NCBI RefSeq assembly: GCF_014652835.1
Contig: NZ_BMZO01000003.1
Location: 1-64,000 of the forward strand
Source of the DNA: Limoniibacter endophyticus
Lineage (GTDB): Bacteria; Pseudomonadota; Alphaproteobacteria; Rhizobiales; Rhizobiaceae
DNA: 64,000 nt
Direction: 5' to 3'
Made by a program: the position numbers and the translations under genes
The notes under the pieces: generated by a model
The model's database searches: none
Told to the model about the DNA's origin: nothing
What the model saw: only the letters and a program-made list of their open reading frames with translations
In this document: positions 37,607 through 46,411 of the stretch, in pieces
Numbering within the stretch: the first letter of the stretch is position 1
Layout of the letters: each line of letters opens with the position of its first letter

Positions 37607-38632
37607 ATGGCACTGCGTTTTGAAGGCGATCCGGTTTTCCAGTTTCCAGTTCTGATCGGCGACATTGGCGGTACGAATGCCCGTTTCGCTATTCTGGTCG
37701 ACGCGCAGTCGGAGCCGAGGGAATTTCCGACGATTCAGACAGCAGATTTCGAGACCATAGAGGAAGCCATTCAGGCTGGCGTTCTGGACAAGACGTCGCT
37801 GCAGCCGCGTACGACGATTCTAGCCGTCGCTGGCCCGATCAAGGGCGACGAGATCGATCTGACCAACTGCCCCTGGGTGGTGAGGCCCAACGAGATGATG
37901 CAGACGCTTGGCCTTACGCAGGTTGTGACGCTCAACGATTTCGAGGCGCAGGCGCTTTCGGTCATAGCGCTTGACGATAACGGGTTGGAAAAGATTGCCG
38001 CTGGCGAAGCGCTACCGATGAGTCCCCGCGTCGTACTCGGGCCGGGCACGGGGCTTGGGGTTGGCGGCCTGGTGCATTCGGCGCACAAGTGGATTCCGCT
38101 TGCCAGCGAAGGCGGACACATCGACATAGGTCCGCGCTCGAAACGCGATTACGCCGTTTTTCCGAACATAGAGACGATCGAAGGGCGTGTGGCCGGCGAG
38201 CAGATCATGTGCGGGCGTGGGCTTGTCAATCTGTACCGTGCGATTGCCAAGACCGACGGAAAAGAACCGACTTTCAACGATCCGGCCGAAATTTCCTCGG
38301 CGGGGCTGGAGCGTACCGACTCTGTCGCGGCTGAGGCGCTCGACATGTTTGTGACGCAGCTCGGTCGTTTCGCGGGCGATCTTGCGCTCGTATTCATGGC
38401 ACGCGGCGGCATCTACCTGACCGGCGGCATTGCGCAAAAGATACTTCCGGCGCTGAAGAGCGAGCGCTTTACCTTGGCCGTTCGCGACAAAGCTCCCCAT
38501 TCCGCGATGATGGCGAAGATCCCGGTCTATGCCATTACTCATCCGCGGGCACCGGTGCTTGGATTGGCAGCTTACGCGCGCACGCCCCAGCGATTTGGTG
38601 TCGAGGTTTCCGGCCGCATCTGGCGCGCCTGA
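37607..38632 (+). CDS. glk: Glucokinase
   Basis: Phosphorylates glucose with ATP. The 341-residue protein belongs to the bacterial Glk group: LIGDIGGTNARFAIL (ATP-binding phosphate 1 motif), AVAGPIKGDEIDLTNCPW, LNDFEAQALSV with the catalytic Asp, LGPGTGLGVGGLV, ASEGGHIDIGP, and GGIYLTGGIAQKIL. The N-terminal extension before the first motif is short (about 15 residues). The ribosome site is weak (TAGAGA). It is followed after 114 bases by the exporter gene; cotranscription is possible. Confidence 0.96.
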   Translation: MALRFEGDPVFQFPVLIGDIGGTNARFAILVDAQSEPREFPTIQTADFETIEEAIQAGVLDKTSLQPRTTILAVAGPIKGDEIDLTNCPWVVRPNEMMQTLGLTQVVTLNDFEAQALSVIALDDNGLEKIAAGEALPMSPRVVLGPGTGLGVGGLVHSAHKWIPLASEGGHIDIGPRSKRDYAVFPNIETIEGRVAGEQIMCGRGLVNLYRAIAKTDGKEPTFNDPAEISSAGLERTDSVAAEALDMFVTQLGRFAGDLALVFMARGGIYLTGGIAQKILPALKSERFTLAVRDKAPHSAMMAKIPVYAITHPRAPVLGLAAYARTPQRFGVEVSGRIWRA

Positions 38633-38746
38633 ACTATCGATTCGCAAATCCCCCGATTTGCTCTATGACAGTGCGCGACCACTCTCTTACGCAGTTCTAG
38701 GAACATAACCCGTTCCCACTTTGCCTGGATTTGCTTTATTGCAGTC

Positions 38747-40591
38747 GTGCATGATCAACGGATAGCCGTACACTTGAAAGAAAAACGCAAAGCAAAACCG
38801 GGCGAGGTGATCGCCGTTCTGAAGCGCATTCTCTCCGAGAATGGGCGCGACTTCGTCCCATATTACGCGATGGCGGCAGCCTGCATGGTCGCGGTGGCGG
38901 CAACGACGGCATTCAGCGCCTGGATCATGCGCGACGTTGTGGATGAACTGTTCTATCGGCAACGCCACGAAATGATCGTGGTGATCTGCGGGGCGATTTT
39001 CGCAGCCTTCGCCATTCGCGGTCTGGCAAGCTACGGACAGGCCGTGCTGCTTGCGAAGGTTGGCAACAATCTCGTCGCGCGTTATCAGCGCCGCCTGTTC
39101 GATCATTTGATGAAGCTGGGGCTGGGCTATTTTTCCGACATGCGTTCAGGCCAGCTTGCGGCGCGTATCAGCGAAAATGTTGCGGGCATTCGCGATCTGC
39201 TCAATATGACCCTGACCTCGATTGCACGCGACATGGTCTCGCTGATTGCGCTCGTCGGCGTGATGATCGCGCAGGACCCGGTGCTGTCGCTTTCAGCACT
39301 GCTCATAGGTCCGCCGCTCGGTTTTGCTGTCAACTACCTGATGCGTAGACTGCGCTCCATCACTCGCGAGTCCGTCGAGATCAATTCCCGGCTGATCGGC
39401 GCGATGCAGGAAACGGTGCAGGGCATCGCCGTGGTGAAGGCTTTCACCATGGAAGAACAGCTGAAGGAGCGCATGGAGAAGCTCATTGTCCATGCCGAAA
39501 GTCGCTCCAACAAGATCGCCCGCGTTTCCGAACGCCTGACGCCGATCACCGAACTGCTTGCAGGCGCGGCCATTGCCGGCGTCATCGCCTATGCGGGCTA
39601 CCGTGCCTCCTTTGGCGATACGCCGCCCGGCTCGGTCTTCGCCTTCATCACCGCGCTTCTGATGGCCTATGATCCGGCGCGTCGTCTGGCGCGTGTACAG
39701 GTCGGCATAGAACGCGCGCTCGTCAATGCGCGGATGATCTATGAAATTCTCGATGTCGAGCCGCACCAGCGCGACGCGGCCGGGGCCGTTGCACTGAAAG
39801 TGGGGAAGGGTGAGGTTGCCTTCGACAAGATCAATTTCGGTTATACGCCGGAAAATCCCGTGCTGCGCAATCTGAGTTTTACGGCACCCGCCGGCAAGAC
39901 GACAGCGATCGTCGGCGCATCCGGTGCCGGAAAGTCGACCGTCATTGCACTGCTAGAACGTTTCTACGATCTCGATTCGGGCAGGATCACGATCGACGGG
40001 CAGGACATCGCGACGGTTACCAAGCGCTCCCTGCGAGAAAATATTGCCTATGTTTCTCAGCAACCCTACCTGTTTGAAGGCACGATCGCCGATAATATCC
40101 GCTATGGCCGCGCCGATGCCAGCGATGCGGAAGTGCGTGAGGCGGCGAAACAGGCTTATGCGCACGAATTCATCGAAAGCCAGCCTCAGGGCTATGACAC
40201 CGTTGTGGGTGAGAACGGCGTGACGCTCTCCGGCGGTCAGCGCCAGCGCCTCGCCATTGCACGTGCCTTTCTGCGCAACGCGCCTGTGCTATTGCTCGAC
40301 GAAGCGACATCCGCGCTCGACAATGAATCCGAAGCGCAAGTGCAAACCGCGCTGGCTACCGTCATGCGGGGGCGCACCACCATCGTGATCGCCCATCGGC
40401 TCTCGACCGTCGTCAATGCCGACCAGATCATCGTGATGGATGCGGGCGAGGTAATTGAACGCGGGACGCATGATACGTTGATGGCATTGGACGGCATCTA
40501 TGCGCGCTTCCAGCAAATGCAGACCATACGCGGCTCCAACCTGCTCGGCGGAACCGGGCAGGAATATGGGCAGAAAACCGGAGAGGCATGA
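38747..40591 (+). CDS. ABC transporter, fused permease-ATPase (MsbA-like exporter)
   Basis: A half-size exporter of 614 residues: about six membrane helices (residues roughly 40-330), then an ATPase domain. Walker A is GASGAGKST, the signature is [14 protein letters not shown], Walker B is [12 protein letters not shown], and the switch His is in IAHRLSTV. It would work as a homodimer and export lipid, peptide or drug-like molecules; the substrate is not predictable. A GTG start is used at 38747; a TTG at 38774 is possible. It overlaps dapB by 4 bases. Confidence 0.92.
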   Translation: MHDQRIAVHLKEKRKAKPGEVIAVLKRILSENGRDFVPYYAMAAACMVAVAATTAFSAWIMRDVVDELFYRQRHEMIVVICGAIFAAFAIRGLASYGQAVLLAKVGNNLVARYQRRLFDHLMKLGLGYFSDMRSGQLAARISENVAGIRDLLNMTLTSIARDMVSLIALVGVMIAQDPVLSLSALLIGPPLGFAVNYLMRRLRSITRESVEINSRLIGAMQETVQGIAVVKAFTMEEQLKERMEKLIVHAESRSNKIARVSERLTPITELLAGAAIAGVIAYAGYRASFGDTPPGSVFAFITALLMAYDPARRLARVQVGIERALVNARMIYEILDVEPHQRDAAGAVALKVGKGEVAFDKINFGYTPENPVLRNLSFTAPAGKTTAIVGASGAGKSTVIALLERFYDLDSGRITIDGQDIATVTKRSLRENIAYVSQQPYLFEGTIADNIRYGRADASDAEVREAAKQAYAHEFIESQPQGYDTVVGENGVTLSGGQRQRLAIARAFLRNAPVLLLDEATSALDNESEAQVQTALATVMRGRTTIVIAHRLSTVVNADQIIVMDAGEVIERGTHDTLMALDGIYARFQQMQTIRGSNLLGGTGQEYGQKTGEA

Positions 40592-41400
40592 GCATGAAGG
40601 TTGCAATCGTTGGCGCGGGCGGGCGCATGGGGCGCGCTCTGGTGCGTGCGGTGGACGAGGCGTCGGGGGCTGAACTTTCCGGTGCTTATGAGCGCGAGGG
40701 TTCGGCTCATATCGGCCAGGACGCCGGAACGCTCGCTGGCTTGCAGAGTCTTGGCATTGAAATCACCGGCGACATCGGCAGGGCTCTGGAGGACACCGAT
40801 GTCATCATCGATTTCACTGCCCCCTCGGCCAGTGTTGCTTTTGCCAGGCTCGCTGCCGACCGCGGCATTGCTCACATCATCGGCACGACCGGTTGCACGA
40901 CGGAAGATGACGCAGCGATTGCACAAGCTGCTCGGAAGACACGTATCGTCAAATCCGGCAATATGAGCCTGGGCGTCAACCTGCTGGCGAGTCTTGTCGA
41001 GCAGGCTGCGCGCGCGCTGGGGCCGGATGCATTCGATATCGAGGTGCTCGAAATGCATCACAAGCACAAGGTCGATGCCCCCTCGGGAACGGCACTGCTG
41101 CTTGGCGAAGCGGCCGCGCATGGCCGCGGGATCGATTTGCGCGACAACGCCGTGATGAGTCGAGAGGGCCACACCGGTGCGCGTCAGGAGGGCACGATCG
41201 GCTTCGCCACATTGCGCGGCGGTTCGGTCGTGGGAGACCATTCCGTCATTCTGGCAGGGGCTGGCGAACGCATCACCATCTCGCATCACGCCGAGGATCG
41301 CGCGATTTTCGCGCGCGGCGCCGTGAAAGCTGCGCTCTGGGTGCATCAGCATGAGGCTCATGGCCTTTACTCGATGCGCGACGTGCTGGGTCTGCAATAA
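40588..41400 (+). CDS. dapB: 4-hydroxy-tetrahydrodipicolinate reductase
   Basis: NAD(P)H-dependent reductase of lysine and meso-diaminopimelate biosynthesis. The 270-residue protein has the nucleotide motif [18 protein letters not shown], the [11 protein letters not shown] segment, GTTGCTTED, and the active-site [20 protein letters not shown] with the catalytic His pair and Lys. The ATG at 40588 overlaps the exporter stop by 4 bases; a second ATG at 40594 is also possible. gpmA follows after 25 bases, so the three genes probably form one transcript. Confidence 0.97.
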   Translation: MSMKVAIVGAGGRMGRALVRAVDEASGAELSGAYEREGSAHIGQDAGTLAGLQSLGIEITGDIGRALEDTDVIIDFTAPSASVAFARLAADRGIAHIIGTTGCTTEDDAAIAQAARKTRIVKSGNMSLGVNLLASLVEQAARALGPDAFDIEVLEMHHKHKVDAPSGTALLLGEAAAHGRGIDLRDNAVMSREGHTGARQEGTIGFATLRGGSVVGDHSVILAGAGERITISHHAEDRAIFARGAVKAALWVHQHEAHGLYSMRDVLGLQ

Positions 41401-41425
41401 TTTCCGTTTGTTAAGGAGAAAAGAA

Positions 41426-42046
41426 ATGTCCGGAACATTGGTGCTGGTGCGTCATGGCCAGAGCGAGTGGAACCTGAAGAACCTGTTCACCGGCTGGCGG
41501 GATGTCGATCTGACCGAGCAGGGACGCGCGGAAGCCAAGGACGCCGGCGAACGTCTCAAGGCCAAAGGCCTGTCCTTCGACATCGCATTCACCTCCGATT
41601 TGCAGCGGGCGCAGAAGACCTCCCAATCGATTCTTGACGTGTTGGGCCAGAGCTCGCTCGAAACAATCCGCCAGCAGGCGCTGAACGAGCGCGACTATGG
41701 CGATCTTTCGGGACTGAACAAGGATGATGCGCGCCAGAAATGGGGCGAGGAGCAGGTCCATGTCTGGCGCCGTTCCTATGACGTGCCGCCTCCGGGCGGC
41801 GAAAGCCTGCGTGATACGGGCGCGCGCGTATGGCCCTATTACATCCACACGATCCAACCATATGTACTTTCCGGCAAGACTGTCCTCGTTGCCGCGCATG
41901 GGAACTCGCTGCGGGCGCTGATCATGGCACTGGAAGGTCTCACCGGCGAGCAGATCGTCAAGACCGAGCTGAATACCGGTGTGCCGATCATCTATCGTCT
42001 CAATGCCGACTCGACCGTTGCCTCCAAGGAAATCCTCGAGGCCTGA
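41426..42046 (+). CDS. gpmA: 2,3-bisphosphoglycerate-dependent phosphoglycerate mutase
   Basis: Interconverts 3- and 2-phosphoglycerate in glycolysis. The 206-residue protein is the short alphaproteobacterial form. The phosphohistidine motif [35 protein letters not shown] with the catalytic Glu, and [11 protein letters not shown] with the second His are intact. AAGGAG lies 8 nt before ATG 41426; an upstream in-frame start would overlap dapB and is rejected. A good terminator follows 53 bases after the stop. Confidence 0.97.
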   Translation: MSGTLVLVRHGQSEWNLKNLFTGWRDVDLTEQGRAEAKDAGERLKAKGLSFDIAFTSDLQRAQKTSQSILDVLGQSSLETIRQQALNERDYGDLSGLNKDDARQKWGEEQVHVWRRSYDVPPPGGESLRDTGARVWPYYIHTIQPYVLSGKTVLVAAHGNSLRALIMALEGLTGEQIVKTELNTGVPIIYRLNADSTVASKEILEA

Positions 42047-42098
42047 CATAAAGGCGCTATGCGCAGTTTGCCCGGATGTTTCCGGGACTGTGAATGCG

Positions 42099-42136
42099 AA
42101 AACCGCTGCGTTTCCTCTCGGTTTGCAGCGGTTTTC
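42099..42136 (+). terminator. Intrinsic terminator after gpmA
   Basis: AAAACCGCTGC (42099-42109) and GCAGCGGTTTT (42125-42135) form a perfect 11-bp stem with a 15-base loop; the stem itself ends in the T-run. It ends the exporter-dapB-gpmA unit. Confidence 0.88.
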
Positions 42137-42249
42137 CGTTTGTCGGCTTGTAATGCGACGGCTTTCGCAACGCCGGTGCAAAGCTTTTTGCTCGAAGTTG
42201 AAAATCCGCGTTGACAGCGGATCAATCGCCCCTTATCAGAGCCACCAAC

Positions 42250-42334
42250 GCCCAGATGGCGGAATTGGTAGACGCGCACGGTTCAGGTCCGTGTGCCGCG
42301 AGGCGTGGAGGTTCGAGTCCTCTTCTGGGCACCA
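42250..42334 (+). tRNA. tRNA-Leu, anticodon CAG
   Basis: An 85-base class II tRNA. The acceptor stem GCCCAGA pairs with TCTGGGC, the D-loop reads ATTGGTAGAC, the anticodon stem CACGG/CCGTG encloses TTCAGGT with anticodon CAG, a variable arm follows, and the T-loop is GGTTCGAGTCC. The CCA end is encoded at 42332-42334. It reads CUG leucine codons. Confidence 0.97.
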
Positions 42335-42344
42335 TTCCATTCTT

Positions 42345-42369
42345 AAGTCCCTGAAAGGACTTTGCTTTC
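42345..42369 (+). terminator. Terminator after tRNA-Leu
   Basis: AAGTCC (42345-42350) pairs with GGACTT (42357-42362) around a 6-base loop, followed by an interrupted T-rich run (TTTGCTTT). It begins 11 bases past the tRNA CCA end. Confidence 0.65.
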
Positions 42370-42931
42370 AGCAAAACACAGTTTTGTCGCTGCTCCTGTC
42401 CAAGACCTGGTACAAAGGGCGGCAAAACTGCGGCCAGATGCGGAACCTCTCTGTGCTTCTGCCCAATGCGATCCATCCTGCGGCGTTTTGAATAATCGGT
42501 GAAGCCCACCTTCATGCGTGAGATTTACTTTCGGCGGGGTTGGGCGGCGCGTATCTGCGCCGACTGTGCGGGCACTGGCGGCCGTATGCTGGGGCTTGAT
42601 AATGATTTCCGTAGTTAGACAGAAGCCTGACTGAATCCTGCGGCTCATCGGCTGGCGGAGCGATAGCGTCCAGACCTGGAAGGGCATGACAGCAAGTCTG
42701 ACGGGAACTCCGCTCGTCCCGCGCCGCGCGACAAAGGAGCATGCAGCAATGATCGCAGGGACCGGACGCGTCTTCATGAGGGGGCAACGCTTCGTCGGCG
42801 ATCGCGTTAAACCGTTTCCACATGGGCAAATGTCATGCCAGACAGCCCTGGACAGGTCGGCTTGCGGCTTGTGACGGGCCTTTCCGACGTATAGACGTAG
42901 GATGAATTATTGCCTTCCTGCGGATCGTTTC
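42370..42931. other. About 560 bases without a recognisable gene
   Basis: Several short frames are open here on both strands (for example 42343-42777 and 42512-42829 on the minus strand), but none has a convincing family motif, a ribosome site or a complete domain. No tRNA-end duplication or integrase remnant was found beside tRNA-Leu. The promoter of the following binding-protein gene must lie at the right-hand end. The rest may be degraded sequence. Confidence 0.5.
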
Positions 42932-43768
42932 ATGCTGAAAATCCTGCCTGCTTCCTTAAGCGCCCTTGGATTTGCTCTGCTTCTCGTGCAGCCGTTGCAT
43001 GCGCAGGAGAATGGTGCGCCGCAGCATTGGGACTTGCGCAACAAGGTCCCCAAACCCGAGTTGCAGGGCATCACACGTCTGCGTTTTGTCACGACGACGG
43101 ATTTCCCGCCGTTCAATTTCATCGACGCGACGGGTCGGCTGAGCGGCTATCATCTCGACCTCGCGCGAGGTCTTTGCGCCGTGCTGGCCAGACAGGATGC
43201 GTGTCAGATCGAGGCGAAGCCGTGGGAAGAGCTTGCCGAAACGCTTGAGAAGGGTGAGGCGGAAGCAATCCTTGCCGGACTGACGCCGACGGCCGAGACG
43301 CGCAAGGAGTATCTTTTCACCAAGCCATTTTTTACGCTTCCGGCGCGCTTTGTATCCAGATCGCAGGCGGGGTTTGACCCGATGGCGCAGGGCAGGAAGA
43401 AAGTGGGCGTTCTCGCTGAAACCGTGCACCACCAACTGCTGGTGCAGCAGTTTGATCAACTCGAAGCTGTCGTCTTCGATGATCAGGGTACCTTGTTCCA
43501 GGCATTGCGAGACGAGAAGGTTGATGCTGTATTTGGAGACGGCATGCGGCTTTCCTTCTGGCTTGGCAGCGCGGAATCGCAAGCCTGCTGCAGCTTTGCC
43601 GGCGGAGCCTTTCTGGCACCGGACTATCTTGGTCAGGGGTTGTCCGTTGCCGTGTCGAAGAAACAGCCGCAATTGCAGGCCGCACTGGATTACGCCTTGA
43701 GCGAATTGGCGCGCAACGGAACGCTCGACGAGCTTTACGGCCGCTATTTTCCGATAGGTTTTTTCTGA
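42932..43768 (+). CDS. Periplasmic solute-binding protein, amino-acid ABC type (family 3)
   Basis: A 278-residue exported binding protein. The signal peptide ([20 protein letters not shown]) ends near residue 25. The mature part has [30 protein letters not shown], the classic SBP_bac_3 start, and continues with [22 protein letters not shown] and the second-lobe [15 protein letters not shown]. The ATG at 42932 gives a normal signal peptide; an in-frame ATG at 42902 adds ten polar residues and has no spaced ribosome site. No permease or ATPase gene is adjacent, so it is an orphan receptor; some such proteins act as sensors. Confidence 0.88.
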   Translation: MLKILPASLSALGFALLLVQPLHAQENGAPQHWDLRNKVPKPELQGITRLRFVTTTDFPPFNFIDATGRLSGYHLDLARGLCAVLARQDACQIEAKPWEELAETLEKGEAEAILAGLTPTAETRKEYLFTKPFFTLPARFVSRSQAGFDPMAQGRKKVGVLAETVHHQLLVQQFDQLEAVVFDDQGTLFQALRDEKVDAVFGDGMRLSFWLGSAESQACCSFAGGAFLAPDYLGQGLSVAVSKKQPQLQAALDYALSELARNGTLDELYGRYFPIGFF

Positions 43769-43844
43769 TCGCTTTCGTGTGGCGAGTAGTGCAACAAAAA
43801 TTTCCCTTTTTCAGTCCGATAGGCTAGAGAAACCGGGCTTCCGT

Positions 43845-43860
43845 TCCTGTAATTACAGGA
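43845..43860. promoter_or_regulatory. Perfect 16-bp palindrome upstream of lysS
   Basis: TCCTGTAATTACAGGA is a perfect uninterrupted palindrome, 41 bases before the lysS start. Symmetry of this kind is typical of a dimeric repressor or activator site, or it may form an RNA hairpin without a loop (unlikely). No regulator gene is adjacent. Confidence 0.5.
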
Positions 43861-43901
43861 GCGATGCCAAGAAATCTCCCGACCGAAGGATAACTCAGGA
43901 A

Positions 43902-45557
43902 ATGCCAGGACAAGGTTTGCCGCCGATCGATCTCAATCCCGAACTGCTAGCTGCTGCTGCTGAAAGCAAAGCTTGGCCGTTCGCGGAAGCACGCAAGATC
44001 ATCGAGCGCTACAAGAAAACCGGCTTTCCAGACGTGGTCATCTTCGAGACCGGCTACGGTCCCTCCGGTCTTCCGCATATCGGAACATTCGGCGAAGTGG
44101 CTCGTACCACCATGGTGCGCAATGCTTTCCGCGTGTTGACCGAGGACAAGGTTGCGACAAAACTGATCTGCTTTTCCGACGATCTCGACGGCATGCGCAA
44201 GATTCCGGAGAATGTGCCGGACCGCGCAGCGCTCGAAGAGCATCTGCACAAGCCATTGTCGTCGGTGCCTAATCCCTTTGGTGGCGAACACAAGACATTT
44301 GCGGATCATAATAACGCAATGTTGCGCCGCTTTCTCGATACGTTCGGCTTTGATTATGAATTTGCCAGCGCTACGGAATATTACAAGACCGGCCGATTCG
44401 ACGACGTGCTGCTGCGCGCCGCCGCACGGTATGATGATATTATGAAGGTGATGCTGCCAACGCTTGGCGAAGAGCGTCAGGCGACCTACAGCCCGTTCTT
44501 GCCGATCTCACCGAAGTCGGGCCGCGTCCTTTATGTGCCGATGAAGAAGGTGGATGCGGGAGCTGGAACCGTGACCTTCGATGATGAGGACGGCACGGAA
44601 ACGACGCTTCACGTTACCGGGGGTAACGTGAAGCTGCAGTGGAAGCCCGATTTTGGCATGCGCTGGGCCGCCATCGGCGTGGATTTCGAAATGTTCGGCA
44701 AGGATCACCAGACGAACGCATCGATCTATGACCGGATCTGCGAGATCCTCGGCGGACGCGCGCCGGAACATTTCGTCTATGAGCTTTTCCTCGACGAAGT
44801 GGGGCAAAAGATTTCCAAGTCGAAGGGTAACGGTTTAACGATCGACGAATGGCTGACCTATGCTCCGACGGAAAGCTTGGGACTCTACATGTTCCAGCGT
44901 CCGCGTCAGGCCAAGAAACTCTATTTTGACGTTATCCCGAAGGCCGTGGACGAGTATTACAGCTTCCTTGCCGCCTATCCCAAGCAGGACTGGAAAAATC
45001 GTCTGGGAAATCCGGTCTGGCATTTGCACGACGGCAATCCGCCATCGCTCGAGTTGCCGGTCAGTTTTGCGCTGCTGCTCAATCTGGTCAGTGCGTCGAA
45101 TGCCCAGAACAAGGATGTTCTCTGGGGCTTCATCTCGCGCCATGCAAAGGGCGTGAATGCCGAGAGTCATCCTGAACTCGACCGTCTTGGCGACTTTGCT
45201 ATCCGCTACTTCCATGACTTTGTGGAGCCAACCAAGGTCTTCCGGGCGCCGGATGCGCAAGAGCGCGTGGCGCTGGAAAGCTTGTCGGCTGCGCTGGCGG
45301 CCCTCCCCGAGGGCTCCTCGAGCGAAACGATCCAGAATGAAAGCCTCAATGTTGCGCGGAGCATCGAGCGCTATCAGGATCATACAAAGAAGAGCCCGGA
45401 AGGTGGCCCGGGCGTTTCGGTGGCTTTCTTCCAGATGCTCTATCAGGTGCTGATAGGCCAGGAACGTGGTCCGCGCTTCGGATCCTTCGCCGCGCTTTAT
45501 GGCGTACGTGAAACGCAGAAGCTGATCGATGCCACTCTGGCCAAATATCCGGCCTGA
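43902..45557 (+). CDS. lysS: Lysine-tRNA ligase, class I
   Basis: Charges tRNA-Lys. This is the archaeal-type class I enzyme that many alphaproteobacteria use instead of the class II form. The 551-residue protein has the HIGH-like [14 protein letters not shown], and the KMSKS-like KISKSKGNG in the middle of the chain, with the C-terminal helical anticodon-binding region. The ATG at 43902 gives an N-terminus ([13 protein letters not shown]) that fits the family; a longer frame from 43779 lacks support. The gene converges on the nuclease-fold gene, 15 bases away. Confidence 0.95.
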   Translation: MPGQGLPPIDLNPELLAAAAESKAWPFAEARKIIERYKKTGFPDVVIFETGYGPSGLPHIGTFGEVARTTMVRNAFRVLTEDKVATKLICFSDDLDGMRKIPENVPDRAALEEHLHKPLSSVPNPFGGEHKTFADHNNAMLRRFLDTFGFDYEFASATEYYKTGRFDDVLLRAAARYDDIMKVMLPTLGEERQATYSPFLPISPKSGRVLYVPMKKVDAGAGTVTFDDEDGTETTLHVTGGNVKLQWKPDFGMRWAAIGVDFEMFGKDHQTNASIYDRICEILGGRAPEHFVYELFLDEVGQKISKSKGNGLTIDEWLTYAPTESLGLYMFQRPRQAKKLYFDVIPKAVDEYYSFLAAYPKQDWKNRLGNPVWHLHDGNPPSLELPVSFALLLNLVSASNAQNKDVLWGFISRHAKGVNAESHPELDRLGDFAIRYFHDFVEPTKVFRAPDAQERVALESLSAALAALPEGSSSETIQNESLNVARSIERYQDHTKKSPEGGPGVSVAFFQMLYQVLIGQERGPRFGSFAALYGVRETQKLIDATLAKYPA

Positions 45558-45572
45558 TAACCGGATAAAGAA

Positions 45573-46217
45573 CTATCCCGGCGGGGGTGCATGGCGTCCC
45601 CGTTGGTTTTCGATAGCCGCTTGTGCCATTGCGCCATAAGTCTCCTCATTGACAGCGTCTGCCCAGCCATTGGTAACGAGCCAGGCGGCCAGATCATGCT
45701 TGCCAATAAAGCACTGCGTTGTGATCGTCTCGGGAAGAGGCTGTTGCGGAACGGCGCAGCGGATGGCGCGTCCACGCACGAAGTGGCGGAAGGCAGTCAC
45801 TGCAAAACGCCCGCAGGGCCAGCGTCGCCCGCTCTCGCCACATTGTTCGGCGGCATCGAGCGGTGCAATGCCATCGAGCAGAATGCGATGCCCATCCGCC
45901 CTGATCTCCGTGAGGCTTGAGATAACCGGCTGGTAAAGCAGGGTCAATTTCCAGTTGCCGGGGGCTTCATTGGACGGCTCGCCCGGCAGTGCTGCTGGCT
46001 GGGCGCGCTGCGGCTCCTGTGGAGGGTACGTAAGCGACAGCGGGGCCGGCTCGACTGGCTGAGGCTCTTGTTCTTCCGGAATGTCGGGGATGATCTCAGG
46101 CACAAAAGCAGGTGTCGCGGTTTTTGCCAGGTAGGACAGTCGTTCGCCAGCCGCAAGGATGGATCCAGAGAGGATAAACAAGCCGGCAATGGCGATGATG
46201 CGTGGTTTCAGCTCCAA
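45573..46217 (-). CDS. Thermonuclease-fold (SNase-like) exported or anchored protein
   Basis: A 214-residue protein with an N-terminal hydrophobic segment (residues 6-23), a Pro/Glu-rich linker (about 40-85), and a C-terminal domain resembling the staphylococcal nuclease fold. Visible elements are ILLDGIAPLDAAEQC, RRWPCGRFAVTAFRHFV, TTQCFIGKHDLAAWLVTNGWADA. The catalytic Arg/Glu set of active nucleases is not obvious, so it may be a non-catalytic or diverged member. The many rhizobial versions of this architecture are uncharacterised. Confidence 0.75.
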   Translation of the reverse strand: MELKPRIIAIAGLFILSGSILAAGERLSYLAKTATPAFVPEIIPDIPEEQEPQPVEPAPLSLTYPPQEPQRAQPAALPGEPSNEAPGNWKLTLLYQPVISSLTEIRADGHRILLDGIAPLDAAEQCGESGRRWPCGRFAVTAFRHFVRGRAIRCAVPQQPLPETITTQCFIGKHDLAAWLVTNGWADAVNEETYGAMAQAAIENQRGRHAPPPG

Positions 46218-46308
46218 CGTGGATCACCCCTTCCACATAGTCGATAAGTAAAGTTTAATGCGACTACGGAAGCCTGTCGATGCGAGAAAATTACCTGAAT
46301 CGAAAGGC

Positions 46309-46342
46309 AAGATATTGACGTTTGCGTAAACGTCAATATCTT
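46309..46342 (+). promoter_or_regulatory. 15-bp inverted repeat over the beta-oxidation operon promoter
   Basis: The arms at 46309-46323 (AAGATATTGACGTTT) and 46328-46342 are perfect inverse complements with a 4-base centre. The left arm contains TTGACG (46315-46320), a good -35 box, and the right arm contains TATCTT (46337-46342), a fair -10 box, spaced 16 bases. A bound dimer would cover the promoter. It lies 70 bases before the acyl-CoA dehydrogenase start. The nearby MerR gene is the best candidate regulator. Confidence 0.65.
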
Positions 46343-46411
46343 CAATCTCAACGAGTGGCGTCTTTCCGCTGGCAAGCTGGCGCATACGCCCCATGGCCTT
46401 TGGAGGAAACG

